Shown: positions 33,856 to 42,071, counted from the first letter of the stretch. The stretch: DNA of 44,423 nucleotides from Clostridium sp. (GCA_022782605.1 JALFMW010000395.1:1-44423), one strand, 5' to 3'. Made by a program: numbers and translations. The notes: generated from the sequence alone by a model not told the origin.

Positions 33856-33962
33856 AATCTGAGTTTCGCTGTATTCAATTTTTTTACTGGGGAGTCCATC
33901 TCATTACCGCCGATAGCTTTTAGAACTATCAGCGACCCAATTGAATTGGCTGCCCTCAGATT
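33856..33962 (-). promoter_or_regulatory. Structured leader RNA candidate upstream of 33164-33835
   Basis: Three nested stems: AATCTGAG (33856-33863) with CTCAGATT (33955-33962); ATTCAATT (33873-33880) with AATTGAAT (33939-33946); CGCCGATAG (33908-33916) with CTATCAGCG (33926-33934, one mismatch). It is GC-richer than its surroundings and ends 20 bases before the start codon of the - strand gene. No known riboswitch was recognised. Confidence 0.6.
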
Positions 33963-34294
33963 GTTTTAATTATTTTTTTATGTCCAGCTGTCTGCTGATT
34001 ATGTTGAATACTATGCGGGGGGTGATTGAGTTATAACAAAGGCGGCTCAAATCTGGAAGTGGCTTAAATACTGGGCTGTAAGTGTGGGGACACCCCCCTA
34101 TCCTTGATTTTGCAAGTGTTAGAGAGATGGGTATTACCATTTAAATTTTTTCCAATTTTCTAGTTAGGGGTCTCTTGAAACCCAGTAATATGCTCATTCT
34201 TTATCGCTTTATACTACTAAGTCCTGATTAAAAGTATTAGAATTATAAATTAAATGTTATATACTCTCTTTATTAATAAAATGGAGGGAGAAAT
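33963..34294 (+). other. GC-richer non-coding stretch before the methyltransferase
   Basis: About 330 bases with G- and C-runs unusual here (GCGGGGGGTG at 34014, GGGGACACCCCCC at 34087, GGGGTCTCTTGAAACCC at 34166) and no long frame. Only an 18-codon frame (from about 33981) is present. It may be an untranslated structured RNA or a remnant of a lost gene. Confidence 0.45.
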
Positions 34295-34885
34295 ATGGAG
34301 AATAGATTAAGTGGGGCACAGTTAGCAGGTGGAAACTCTTCTACTAAAAGAGAAGAAAATGATTATTATGCTACGGCACCAGAAACAACAAAATTATTTT
34401 TAGATATATTTAAAGAAGATTTAGGAGAGAGTATATTAGAACCAGCCTGTGGAGAAGGGCATTTAGCAGAAGTTTTAAAAGAATATTTTCCTAATAGTAA
34501 TATAGATTGTATAGATTTAATTAATAGAGGCTATGGAACTGGTGGAATTGATTTTCTTACTTATAATACAGATAAAAAATATGATACTGTAATTACTAAC
34601 CCTCCCTTTAAATATGCGAAAGAGTTTATATTAAAAGGACTTGAATTAAGTAATAGATATGTAATTATGCTTTGTAAAATACAACTACTAGAGGGCGTTA
34701 ATAGAAAAGAAATGTTTTTTAATACACCTCTTAAATATATATATGTTCATACGACAAGACAAGCCACATGGAAAAATGGAGAAGAAACAGATAGTAGAGG
34801 CAAAAAATGGGCGACAACTATGTGTTTAGCTTGGTTTGTTTGGGAAAAAGGATATAATGAAGAACCTATTGTGAGGTGGATTTAA
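34295..34885 (+). CDS. Adenine-specific DNA methyltransferase (orphan)
   Basis: A 196-residue class I methyltransferase. The SAM-binding motif EPACGEGH is at residues 49-56 and the catalytic NPPF motif at 102-105, which indicates N6-adenine (or N4-cytosine) methylation of DNA. The N-terminal NDYYATAP motif is typical of small phage enzymes. There is no partner restriction enzyme nearby except possibly the PD-(D/E)XK protein 4 kb away. It probably protects phage DNA from host restriction. Ribosome site GGAGGGAG. Confidence 0.9.
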   Translation: MENRLSGAQLAGGNSSTKREENDYYATAPETTKLFLDIFKEDLGESILEPACGEGHLAEVLKEYFPNSNIDCIDLINRGYGTGGIDFLTYNTDKKYDTVITNPPFKYAKEFILKGLELSNRYVIMLCKIQLLEGVNRKEMFFNTPLKYIYVHTTRQATWKNGEETDSRGKKWATTMCLAWFVWEKGYNEEPIVRWI

Positions 34886-34981
34886 TGGAGAATAGAAAAA
34901 AATACTATTAGAAGAGTTTTATAAGACAAAATAATTGTTTATAACTATGTGGATAATATGGATATTTTTTCCATAAAAAAA

Positions 34982-35007
34982 AAGAGAAGTTATTTAACTT
35001 CTCTTTT
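34982..35007. terminator. Bidirectional terminator after the methyltransferase
   Basis: AAGAGAAGTT-ATTT-AACTTCTCTT with an A-run before and a short T-run after. It lies between convergent genes. Confidence 0.82.
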
Positions 35008-35061
35008 CAAACCTCCTCAAAATTGACCTATTTAAATCGCCTCTAAGAGCTTTCAAAATAT

Positions 35062-35388
35062 CTATCCAATACTTTTATCAAAAGAAATACCAAAATGGCT
35101 CTCAATAGTCTTTAATTCTGTATAATTGAATTTCCTTATTCCTTTGAGTTTTTTATATAGCGTTTGAGAAGAAATGTTTAGCTTTGTAGTGGCAAAATGT
35201 GCTCTGCTATTACAACAAGGACAATTGTCGATTGCTCTAGCTATCATTTTATTCTGTTCATCAGTTGTATCTACCGTTATGTCCTTTTCTTTTCTAAGCA
35301 AGAACTTAATTATCCTCTCTTTAGCTTCTGCATCTCTATTAGGAAAGTTTTCATTTACATATTTTTCTGCTTCTTCTCTAGTTTTCAT
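35062..35388 (-). CDS. Small HTH protein with a Cys cluster, possible regulator
   Basis: A 108-residue protein. A Cys cluster with His (NCPCCNSRAHF) sits at about residues 54-64 and a Cro/C1-like helix-turn-helix at the C-terminus (LNISSQTLYKKLKGIRKFNYTELKTIESHFGIS). This is the only candidate for a phage repressor or Cro-like factor in the window. Two dispersed 11-mers face each other inside the gene (35184-35194 and 35205-35215). Ribosome site AAGGAG. Confidence 0.7.
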   Translation of the reverse strand: MKTREEAEKYVNENFPNRDAEAKERIIKFLLRKEKDITVDTTDEQNKMIARAIDNCPCCNSRAHFATTKLNISSQTLYKKLKGIRKFNYTELKTIESHFGISFDKSIG

Positions 35389-35438
35389 TTTTTTTATTCT
35401 CCTTAAATTATATCGTGGTATTATAAAAAGAGCCTAGA

Positions 35439-35750
35439 TTAAACTAAACTCTCTATTAATAAGTTTTTTAACTGTCTATCCATCTCTTTATGCACTATTA
35501 ATGAGTTTCCAATGCTTGTAAGAATTGCAACATAGCTATCAAAAAACCCTTCAACGGCTACTTCATGTTCTGGTTTAACATCAGCTTCTTCTTTGGCATC
35601 TATTATCAGTCCATTTATTTTATCTATACTAATAATTCCTTCCATATCCATTATTGTTCTTTCATACATATACTTATAATTTTCCCACACATCCATTAGG
35701 ATACCTATATTATTCATAAAATCCTCTTTTGTAGCATATCTTCTTTCCAT
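35439..35750 (-). CDS. Hypothetical helical protein
   Basis: A 103-residue protein (MERRYATKEDFMNNIGILMD...) with a strong ribosome site, TATGGAGGATT, before the ATG at 35750. The frame extends 11 codons upstream to 35783 but that part overlaps a dispersed 11-mer. Acidic, all helical; no motif recognised. Next to the HTH gene on the same strand and likely in its operon. Confidence 0.68.
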   Translation of the reverse strand: MERRYATKEDFMNNIGILMDVWENYKYMYERTIMDMEGIISIDKINGLIIDAKEEADVKPEHEVAVEGFFDSYVAILTSIGNSLIVHKEMDRQLKNLLIESLV

Positions 35751-35783
35751 AATTAATCCTCCATAATTCTTTTGTAGTGGCAT

Positions 35784-36136
35784 TAAATATCATCGATATA
35801 TTATGGTATTATCATAACATAATTCAATTTTTTTGAAAATATGTTTTTAGTTATGAATATTCTGATATTGTAATCTTTTTGTAATATTTTAAGCCAAAAA
35901 TCATCTCACAACTGGCAACATAGCTACTGCTATGTAGAATCATGTGATATGATATTCATATTTTTATCAATGTAGGTTCAAAAGGGTTCAAATCTGGTTC
36001 AAAATAAACCAAAAATAATACATTCTGCACCAAATATATATCAAATAGGGTTCAAATCTGGAGCAGAATGTTTAAATAATATTATTATGTAAACAAAAAA
36101 AGAAATAAGCCTAACTTGCTTAAAAAGAAAGGCTTA
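35784..36136. promoter_or_regulatory. Control region with GGTTCAAA repeats
   Basis: About 350 bases without a gene. GGTTCAAA occurs at 35975, 35985, 35996 and 36049. ACATTCTGC (36020-36028) and GCAGAATGT (36063-36071) form an inverted repeat around the last copy. ACATAG-CTACTG-CTATGT is a hairpin near 35907. The same octamer lies upstream of parA. Likely operator or centromere-like sites. Confidence 0.5.
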
Positions 36137-36138
36137 TT
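36104..36138 (-). terminator. Terminator of the gene at 36137
   Basis: AATAAGCC / GGCTTATT stem, then T-rich sequence on the - strand. Confidence 0.75.
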
Positions 36139-36397
36139 AAAAATACATAGCATATTCTCTTTTAAATCTTTTTCTAGTATGATAAGAAATATTTGTTTCA
36201 TCGAATAAATCTTGAGCAAAAATTGCTTCTCTATCATTCTCTTTATATTTAAAGTGATAATAATTAGTCATTATTTCTTTTATTTTTTCATCATCTATTT
36301 TAATTATTGTATTGCTCTTATAAGGTTCTTTCAAAATCACCATTTCTTTTTTTATTTTATCAATTTTAAATAAGTCTACTAATAATGTGTTTTTCAT
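36137..36397 (-). CDS. Hypothetical protein
   Basis: An 86-residue basic protein with ribosome site AAAGGAG. N-terminal beta-like (LLVDLFKIDKIKKEMVILK), then helical, with a Lys/Arg/Tyr-rich end (YHTRKRFKREYAMYF). It diverges from the terminase operon, so it may be a small regulator or lysogeny-associated protein. Nothing specific is recognised. Confidence 0.65.
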   Translation of the reverse strand: MKNTLLVDLFKIDKIKKEMVILKEPYKSNTIIKIDDEKIKEIMTNYYHFKYKENDREAIFAQDLFDETNISYHTRKRFKREYAMYF

Positions 36398-36564
36398 TTT
36401 AATCCACTCCTTTACTTTAATTCTATCACATTTTAAGCAATTTGAACAGTTCTAATTACTTTTCTACCTATTAATATTATATGCAAAATAATATAAAATA
36501 TAACAATAAGGTGCATTTTTACACCAATTTTGCACCAAAAATGAATAATTGTGGAGGTAGTAAA

Positions 36565-37041
36565 ATGGCAAAACAAACAGGTCTTACTGATAAAGAACGC
36601 CAAGCCGTAAATGAATACTTTTCTAACGGTTTTAATTGGACTCAAGCGATGATTTCTGCTGGATATAGCGAAGCAACAGCGAAGAAAAGTGGGTCTAGGA
36701 TAAAGAAAAAGAAAGAAGTCCAAGAATATATAGCTCAAAAACAAGAAGAGTTAGATATGTTGAACATAATGTCTCAAAAAGAGGTATTAGAATATACTAC
36801 TAAGATTGCAAAAAGAGAGCAACAAGACTATATGGTATTACAAAATGGTCAAGTTGTAGCTTATACTATATCAACTAATGACCAATTAAAAGCTTTAGGT
36901 GCTATGGCTAAATATCATGGTATGGATAAAGTTGAAGTTAATCATTCTATGAGGGTTGAAACTTATATTTACGGTCAAGAAGATGATGATATATTAGATG
37001 AATTCGGCATCGATGATGATGACGACTACTTTGAAGTCTAG
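36565..37041 (+). CDS. terS: Terminase small subunit
   Basis: A 158-residue protein that recognises the packaging site and hands DNA to the large subunit. The N-terminal helix-turn-helix (LTDKERQAVNEYF..GFNWTQAMISAGYSEATAKKSGSRI) is the terminase_2 pattern. The middle forms a coiled coil and the end is acidic (DDDD). The ATG at 36565 follows GTGGAGG; the frame opens at 36481 but without a ribosome site. It is first of the late operon. Confidence 0.9.
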   Translation: MAKQTGLTDKERQAVNEYFSNGFNWTQAMISAGYSEATAKKSGSRIKKKKEVQEYIAQKQEELDMLNIMSQKEVLEYTTKIAKREQQDYMVLQNGQVVAYTISTNDQLKALGAMAKYHGMDKVEVNHSMRVETYIYGQEDDDILDEFGIDDDDDYFEV

Positions 37042-37053
37042 GAGGTTGTTGTA

Positions 37054-38403
37054 ATGGCAGGTTTAAGAACTTCTCGCTTTTATAATCCACTTAATAACAA
37101 TAAAAAATCTGAGCAGGTAATTAAAGTTAGAGTGCCTAAAAGCAAGGTTCTCCCTGCTTATCACGATGTATTAAACGACTTCAAATCAGAGGTTATAGTA
37201 TGCTGGGGAGGTGCTGGGAGTGGTAAATCTTACATGTTAGCCTTAAAGGTAGTAATGACTCTTTTAGCACCTTCTAGAAAGCCCAGAAGGGCTATGGTAT
37301 GTAGAAAGTTCGGTTCTACTATTATGAACTCAGTATGGAAAGATATAGAGCATCAACTCGAAATGTTGGGTATCTTGAAATATACAAAGATAAACAGGAC
37401 AGCAAGAACGATGAAATTGCCGAATGGTGCCGAAATCCTATTTTTACCACTGGACGATGAAGCCAAGATAAAATCTATAAATCAAATATCGCTAATTTGG
37501 GTGGAGGAAGCAAGCGACATATCGAAGGATATTTACGACCAATTGCTAAACCGTAGAAGAGCCCCAGAGCATCTACTACCTGGGCAATCTCAACAAATAT
37601 TATTGAGCTTTAATCCAGTATCTAAGGCGAATTTTGTCTACAAAGAGTTCTTTGATATGAATGGAAATGGTAAAGAGTTTCAAGCAGACCCAAGAAACAG
37701 GATAGTTCATACAAATTATTTAGATAACCCTTTTTTACCTGAATCATTTACTAAGGTATTAGAAGATTATAAGAAGAGAAATCCAAAAAAATACGATATA
37801 TATGCTTTGGGTAAGTTTGCATCCCTTGGAAAACTTGTTATAGAGGACTATGAAGTGTCCCCTATCGATTTGTGGGAATTAGAGAGAAATAGTAAACTAG
37901 AAGATAGAAATGGAGCAGACTGGGGTTGGTCGGACCCGACTACTTTTGTCTTTACTAAATGTAATGTAGAAGAAAGAATTATTTACATCTACAAGGAAAT
38001 TTATGAAAGAGAATTAAAGGTTTCTGATATGCCTGAACTTCTTAGAAGAGAAGGTGTATTTAGAAAGAAAATATTTGCTGACTCGGCTGAACCTGGGACT
38101 ATTAAAGAATTATACGACCAAGGAGTAGATATACAGCCAGCTAAGAAAGGACACGGCTCTATAATGGATGGAATAAGATATTTGAACGACTTTAGAATAA
38201 TTGTAGACCCTTCTTGTGTTCATACTATAGAAGAGTTTGAAAACTACTCTTACAAGCAGGATAAGGCTACTGGAGAATATATAGATGAACCTTTAGATGA
38301 TGGATTTTGCCACATAGTCGATGCATTACGCTACGCCTATTCTGTAAGAGATTTCAATGTTAAACCAGTTCATAGACCACACGCTAATATGGAGGAATAT
38401 TAA
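37054..38403 (+). CDS. terL: Terminase large subunit (PBSX/terminase_3 type)
   Basis: A 449-residue packaging motor. Walker A GGAGSGKS at residues 52-59, Walker B LIWVEE at 147-152, and the nuclease half with ADWGWSDPT (about 290), IFADSAEP (about 345) and the DGFCHIVDALRYA block (about 422-434). Length is typical. The ribosome site AGGAGG is followed by a copy of the dispersed 11-mer motif over the start codon. The gene starts 12 bases after terS. The terminase type suggests pac- or cos-like packaging but does not decide which. Confidence 0.96.
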   Translation: MAGLRTSRFYNPLNNNKKSEQVIKVRVPKSKVLPAYHDVLNDFKSEVIVCWGGAGSGKSYMLALKVVMTLLAPSRKPRRAMVCRKFGSTIMNSVWKDIEHQLEMLGILKYTKINRTARTMKLPNGAEILFLPLDDEAKIKSINQISLIWVEEASDISKDIYDQLLNRRRAPEHLLPGQSQQILLSFNPVSKANFVYKEFFDMNGNGKEFQADPRNRIVHTNYLDNPFLPESFTKVLEDYKKRNPKKYDIYALGKFASLGKLVIEDYEVSPIDLWELERNSKLEDRNGADWGWSDPTTFVFTKCNVEERIIYIYKEIYERELKVSDMPELLRREGVFRKKIFADSAEPGTIKELYDQGVDIQPAKKGHGSIMDGIRYLNDFRIIVDPSCVHTIEEFENYSYKQDKATGEYIDEPLDDGFCHIVDALRYAYSVRDFNVKPVHRPHANMEEY

Positions 38404-38712
38404 ATGAAAAATAAAGCTACTAAGATATACTCTCCTTATATCACTACTTTTGGTATAGGAGAAGCAATTAAGTTTATGAGAAACGGTCATGCTGTTGCAA
38501 GAAAAGGATGGAATGGTAGGGGAATATGCATAAAAATGCAGAAACCTGACGATAATTCCTTTATGACACAAGAATATATCTACATAGATACTACTAACTT
38601 ACAATCATTCAATAAGGATGCTGTTAAAGGTAGAGTGCCTTGGATAGCATCTCAGACTGATTTATTAGCCGAAGATTATATTATAGTTGAGGTGAGTAGT
38701 CAATGCGAATAA
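38404..38712 (+). CDS. tad2: DUF2829 protein, Tad2-like anti-defence protein
   Basis: A 102-residue protein with the DUF2829 signature: a first helix (FGIGEAIKFMRNGHAVARKGWNGRG, KGWNG at 34-38) and the end motif PWIASQTDLLAEDY (79-92). Tad2 proteins of this family bind and sequester the cyclic ADP-ribose-type messenger of Thoeris, and some bind CBASS nucleotides. Family is clear by motif; the anti-defence activity is inferred from the family. It starts directly after the terminase stop and overlaps the next gene. Confidence 0.85.
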   Translation: MKNKATKIYSPYITTFGIGEAIKFMRNGHAVARKGWNGRGICIKMQKPDDNSFMTQEYIYIDTTNLQSFNKDAVKGRVPWIASQTDLLAEDYIIVEVSSQCE

Positions 38713-38879
38713 CTTATAAATGCAAAAAGTGCAAAAATAAATTAGAAATTACACCTAATTTAGACAAAACACCTCAATATTTGAGGGAAATTATAGTAAA
38801 ATCTTTATTAGGATTAAAAGATAATGATTATTGCTATAGTTGTTATGAAAAAATGGAAGGGGATGATTACCATAAATAA
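38703..38879 (+). CDS. Small zinc-ribbon protein
   Basis: A 58-residue protein with two Cys pairs (YKCKKCKNK and YCYSCYEK), a simple zinc ribbon. It overlaps the stop of the Tad2-like gene and the start of the SSB gene, so all three are coupled. Function unknown. Confidence 0.65.
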   Translation: MRITYKCKKCKNKLEITPNLDKTPQYLREIIVKSLLGLKDNDYCYSCYEKMEGDDYHK

Positions 38880-39243
38880 GATAATACTTTGTGGGAGATT
38901 AATCAAAGACGCTGAATTACAGGTTTTAAAGAACATACAAGGAACTAATGTATTAAAATATACAATCGCTGTAGATAGAGATTATAAGGATAAATCAGGG
39001 GAAAAGATAACTGATTTTATAAATGTGGAACAAATAGGGAAAGACCTTTCTAAGTTATACCCTCATTTACTAAGAGGAAGACAAGTGATAGTTGAAGGTC
39101 AATTAAATATAGATAAAGTGAACGATAAATACTTTACAAAAGTTAAGGCTCAAAGGGTTCAATTTGTTGGAACTACTGGTGTTTCAAAAGAAACAGAAAA
39201 TGTTAAAGAGCTTCCAATAGATGATGATGATACGCCTTTCTAA
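38863..39243 (+). CDS. ssb: Single-stranded DNA-binding protein
   Basis: A 126-residue SSB. The OB-fold begins MITINKIILCGRLIKDAEL, includes FINVEQIGK and VIVEGQLNIDKV, and ends in the acidic tip DDDDTPF that normally recruits replication proteins. Start chosen at 38863 after GGAAGGGG; the open frame extends to 38824, but that part lies inside the preceding gene. It is placed with late genes, away from primase and helicase, which is unusual. Confidence 0.92.
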   Translation: MITINKIILCGRLIKDAELQVLKNIQGTNVLKYTIAVDRDYKDKSGEKITDFINVEQIGKDLSKLYPHLLRGRQVIVEGQLNIDKVNDKYFTKVKAQRVQFVGTTGVSKETENVKELPIDDDDTPF

Positions 39244-39284
39244 TAAGGCTATAAGTTTTTAATAGAATAGATAGTAAAATAAAA

Positions 39285-39309
39285 GTGCCCCTGTAATCCA
39301 CAGGGGCAC
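39285..39309 (+). other. GC-rich hairpin before the tail fibre gene
   Basis: GTGCCCCTGT / ACAGGGGCAC, a perfect 10-bp stem with AATCC loop, no T-run. A ribosome site (AAAGGAG) follows. It resembles the hairpin at 1782. Confidence 0.65.
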
Positions 39310-39333
39310 AACTTATATAAAGGAGATGATTAA

Positions 39334-42039
39334 ATGAGAAGAGATATTTTATTAAATATCGATATTGCTAAGCCACCTGTTTTTAATAGAGAGTTTAGTG
39401 TAAAAAATGGAGATTCTCTTTTCTTAAATGTGTGTATGTTCCAATATAATAGACCGTTAATATTGGAAGACCAGAAGATAAGAGTCTATGTTAGAAAGTC
39501 TAACGGTTCTTTGCTTATGCAAGGAGAAGACATAGATATAATTAGTGAGAATGAGTTCCAAGTTAAATTAAAAAACTCTGCAACCAATGTAAGTGGACTT
39601 TGTTATATGGAAATTGAGTTCCAAGACCAAAATGAAGCGTCTGTTGTAGTGGCAACTAACCCTATACTGTTCGAGGTTGAGGATAGAGTTGGTGATGTAG
39701 AAGATGCTATAAAAGCTGTAGATGACTTATATCTTGTCGGTGAGATAGAAAAGTTCATAATAGAAGCTAAAGCTGATATAGAGATTTTAAAGCAAGAAAT
39801 TGCAGAAGGAAAAATTAAAATAGATGAGTTTAATGAGTTTATCATTACTAAGTCTGAAGAATTACAAGGTGCAATAGATATAGCTTTAAATGACATAGAC
39901 GCTTTAGGTAGGCATTACACTAACCATATAAAAGAGTCAGGAACTTCATATCTTGATAATATAACTACTCTTAGTGAAGGTTATGGACACAAGATGGAGA
40001 AGCTAGGTGAAGAGTTCTTATTAGCTATATCTATGAAGTGTGATGAAATAATCAATTACATAAGAAATGAACATCAATCTTCAATGGATGATATAACAAC
40101 TCTTAAAGAAGGAGCTATAACAGAAATATCTGATGTAAAAACAAATGCTTTGTTTGAAATAAGAACGCTTGGTGAAGATGCTATTAATTCTATTGCTGAT
40201 ACAAAAAGTGAAGCTGTTTTAGCTGTTAGAGATACTGGTGCTAATGAGATGCTTGGTCTTAAAAGAGAGGGTTTAATTCAAAGAAACTCTGTTGTAAAAG
40301 CTGGTGAAGATAAAAAAGCTGAATTAGAAGCAAAAGCTACTGAAGAAATAGCAAGAATAGAAGAAAAGGCTGATGAAAAAATAGAAAGAATAGAAAATAT
40401 TATAACTTCTGCTGAAGAAATGCTATCTACGCTTGATGCAAAAAGCACAGAAGGAAAAGAATTATCTGATGCATTAATTGCTTTAGTAGAAACTTGTAGA
40501 GCCTTACAGGAGCAATTAGAAGCTGAGAATAATGAAGCTAATTCTAATATAGAAGAGCTTACTACTCTTCATCCAGAAGCTGATGTTAGGATTGAAACAT
40601 TAAGAGCTTTAATCGAAGAAGCTAGAAGATATGAAGAGGTTGTAAAGACTTGGATAGCAGATAGAGAACCTGCAATGAACTTAGATGAAGTTAATGCTCA
40701 GTTAGAAGAATTATACAATGCAGTTGAAGCAATAATAGCTATGTTTGATAATTACTATACAAAAGAAGAAGTGGATAACGCTATTAATAGTATAGAAATA
40801 CCTACAATAGAACACCTTGCTACAAAGGAAGAATTAGATAACGCTGTTAATAGTATAGAAATACCTACAATAGAACACCTTGCTACAAAAGAAGAGACTG
40901 ACCAGTTAATCACTGATGCTATTATAAATGCACTTGAAGATGTTGGGGTTATACTTGAAGACTATGCAACAAAAGAAAGTGTCAATGAACAAATACAAAA
41001 GGTTCAGGAACAGCTTGATGAATTGTTTGAAGTTGGTTACATAAAAGACGTTGTTGTGACAAAGTGGGACACACCAACACATGGCATTTGGGATGTGCAA
41101 CTTAAAGCACCAGCAAATACAATTAATACACTTAAATGCGCAATCACATCAGGTAGTGGAACAAAATATCAATATACAGTATTCTTCGCAACAGATGTTT
41201 CAAACAAGATGAAAATTGAAACAATGAGCAATGGCAAACAGAGATTCAGACTTGATAATTACAGTTCTTCAAAATTCGAAGCATACAGTGTTACAACATC
41301 AACAACAAAATGGAGCACAGCTAATTCAGCACAACTTGATTATATCTTCAATGCTGGTAGAAACGACTACACTATTGAGCAAATATTTTATCATGATTTT
41401 GACATCTATGATTTTGTAACTGGTGATGTTGTAAGAGAAAGCTATAACAAACAAGGTGAAAAGAATGTTGAAAACAATTTTGACAATGCTGTTATATGCA
41501 AAACATATGAAGTTGTGCAAGGAGAAAAGAAGCTATCAAATAGTCCAGTAGATGGAAAGTTTGATGGGGTTATGACAGTAGAAAAAACAGATAAATATAT
41601 CGTGCAAAAATTATTAACTACAAGTGGAGAAGAATATAAAAGAACATGCAAAGATGACACTTGGAGCACTTGGAGTTCAAAAATAAATAAGTTCGATTAT
41701 ACTAACGCTGACGGTATGATAGAAAGCTATAACTGGTTTAATATCGGTGCTTTAAAAGTAATGTATATAAATGTAAAAATGAGTGAAGCTGAATACAACT
41801 CAGGAACTAATGGAGCTATGATGAAAACTCTTAATATACCTCAAGAGGCTCAAATATTTAATAATATTTTCATGGCTAATATTACTTCTTATAATAGAGA
41901 TAATGATACTAGCACTCTATCAAGAGTTGTTCAAAATGCAGAGATACTAAGTAATACTTCTGTTAGAGGGCGTTGGAGACATACTGATAACAATCCTCCT
42001 AAGATTGATAGATTTACTCTTATGCTATTCGGATTTTAA
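39334..42039 (+). CDS. Tail fibre / upper baseplate protein (BppU N-terminal type)
   Basis: A 901-residue receptor-binding or baseplate protein. The N-terminal BppU-like domain (about 1-120: ...VFNREFSVKNGDSLFLNVCMFQYNR...) attaches to the tail tip. A long coiled coil (about 125-490) follows. Two 21-residue tandem repeats (63-bp units at 40774 and 40837) come next. A beta-rich C-terminal part includes a block at about 41050-41690 with quite different codon use (ACA for Thr, ATT/ATC for Ile), then returns to the usual codons at the end, where a collagen-free fibre tip is likely. The gene sits between SSB and portal genes, separate from the Dit-Tal cluster. Confidence 0.82.
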   Translation: MRRDILLNIDIAKPPVFNREFSVKNGDSLFLNVCMFQYNRPLILEDQKIRVYVRKSNGSLLMQGEDIDIISENEFQVKLKNSATNVSGLCYMEIEFQDQNEASVVVATNPILFEVEDRVGDVEDAIKAVDDLYLVGEIEKFIIEAKADIEILKQEIAEGKIKIDEFNEFIITKSEELQGAIDIALNDIDALGRHYTNHIKESGTSYLDNITTLSEGYGHKMEKLGEEFLLAISMKCDEIINYIRNEHQSSMDDITTLKEGAITEISDVKTNALFEIRTLGEDAINSIADTKSEAVLAVRDTGANEMLGLKREGLIQRNSVVKAGEDKKAELEAKATEEIARIEEKADEKIERIENIITSAEEMLSTLDAKSTEGKELSDALIALVETCRALQEQLEAENNEANSNIEELTTLHPEADVRIETLRALIEEARRYEEVVKTWIADREPAMNLDEVNAQLEELYNAVEAIIAMFDNYYTKEEVDNAINSIEIPTIEHLATKEELDNAVNSIEIPTIEHLATKEETDQLITDAIINALEDVGVILEDYATKESVNEQIQKVQEQLDELFEVGYIKDVVVTKWDTPTHGIWDVQLKAPANTINTLKCAITSGSGTKYQYTVFFATDVSNKMKIETMSNGKQRFRLDNYSSSKFEAYSVTTSTTKWSTANSAQLDYIFNAGRNDYTIEQIFYHDFDIYDFVTGDVVRESYNKQGEKNVENNFDNAVICKTYEVVQGEKKLSNSPVDGKFDGVMTVEKTDKYIVQKLLTTSGEEYKRTCKDDTWSTWSSKINKFDYTNADGMIESYNWFNIGALKVMYINVKMSEAEYNSGTNGAMMKTLNIPQEAQIFNNIFMANITSYNRDNDTSTLSRVVQNAEILSNTSVRGRWRHTDNNPPKIDRFTLMLFGF

Positions 42040-42046
42040 ATAAAAA

Positions 42047-42071
42047 AAAGGAGAGGGACAACCTCTCCTTT
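42047..42071 (+). terminator. Terminator-like hairpin after the tail fibre gene
   Basis: AAAGGAGAGG / CCTCTCCTTT, 10-bp stem with GACAA loop. The tail after it is only ATAATT, so termination may be partial. Confidence 0.65.

Larger units (their letters stand above)
12329..39654. repeat. Dispersed 11-bp motif TTGTARTRGCA
   Basis: Nineteen exact matches were counted by eye. TTGTAATAGCA on the + strand: 12468, 15486, 19507, 20932, 25475, 31375; reversed: 12329, 18034, 29585, 35205. TTGTAGTAGCA: 15721, 17428, 29696. TTGTAGTGGCA: 13937, 35184, 35772, 39644. TTGTAATGGCA: 37049 and, reversed, 22719. One near match is at 22651. None were found in 1-12,300 or after 39,700. They occur in both orientations, in and between genes. 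Confidence 0.7.

Noticed and set aside
33963-34294. Hidden gene in the GC-richer stretch before the methyltransferase
   Set aside because: Frames on both strands are broken within about 20 codons, and none has a convincing start.
35971-36070. GGTTCAAATC words suggesting tRNA T-arms
   Set aside because: No acceptor stem, D-arm or anticodon arm can be drawn around them; they repeat as simple octamers.
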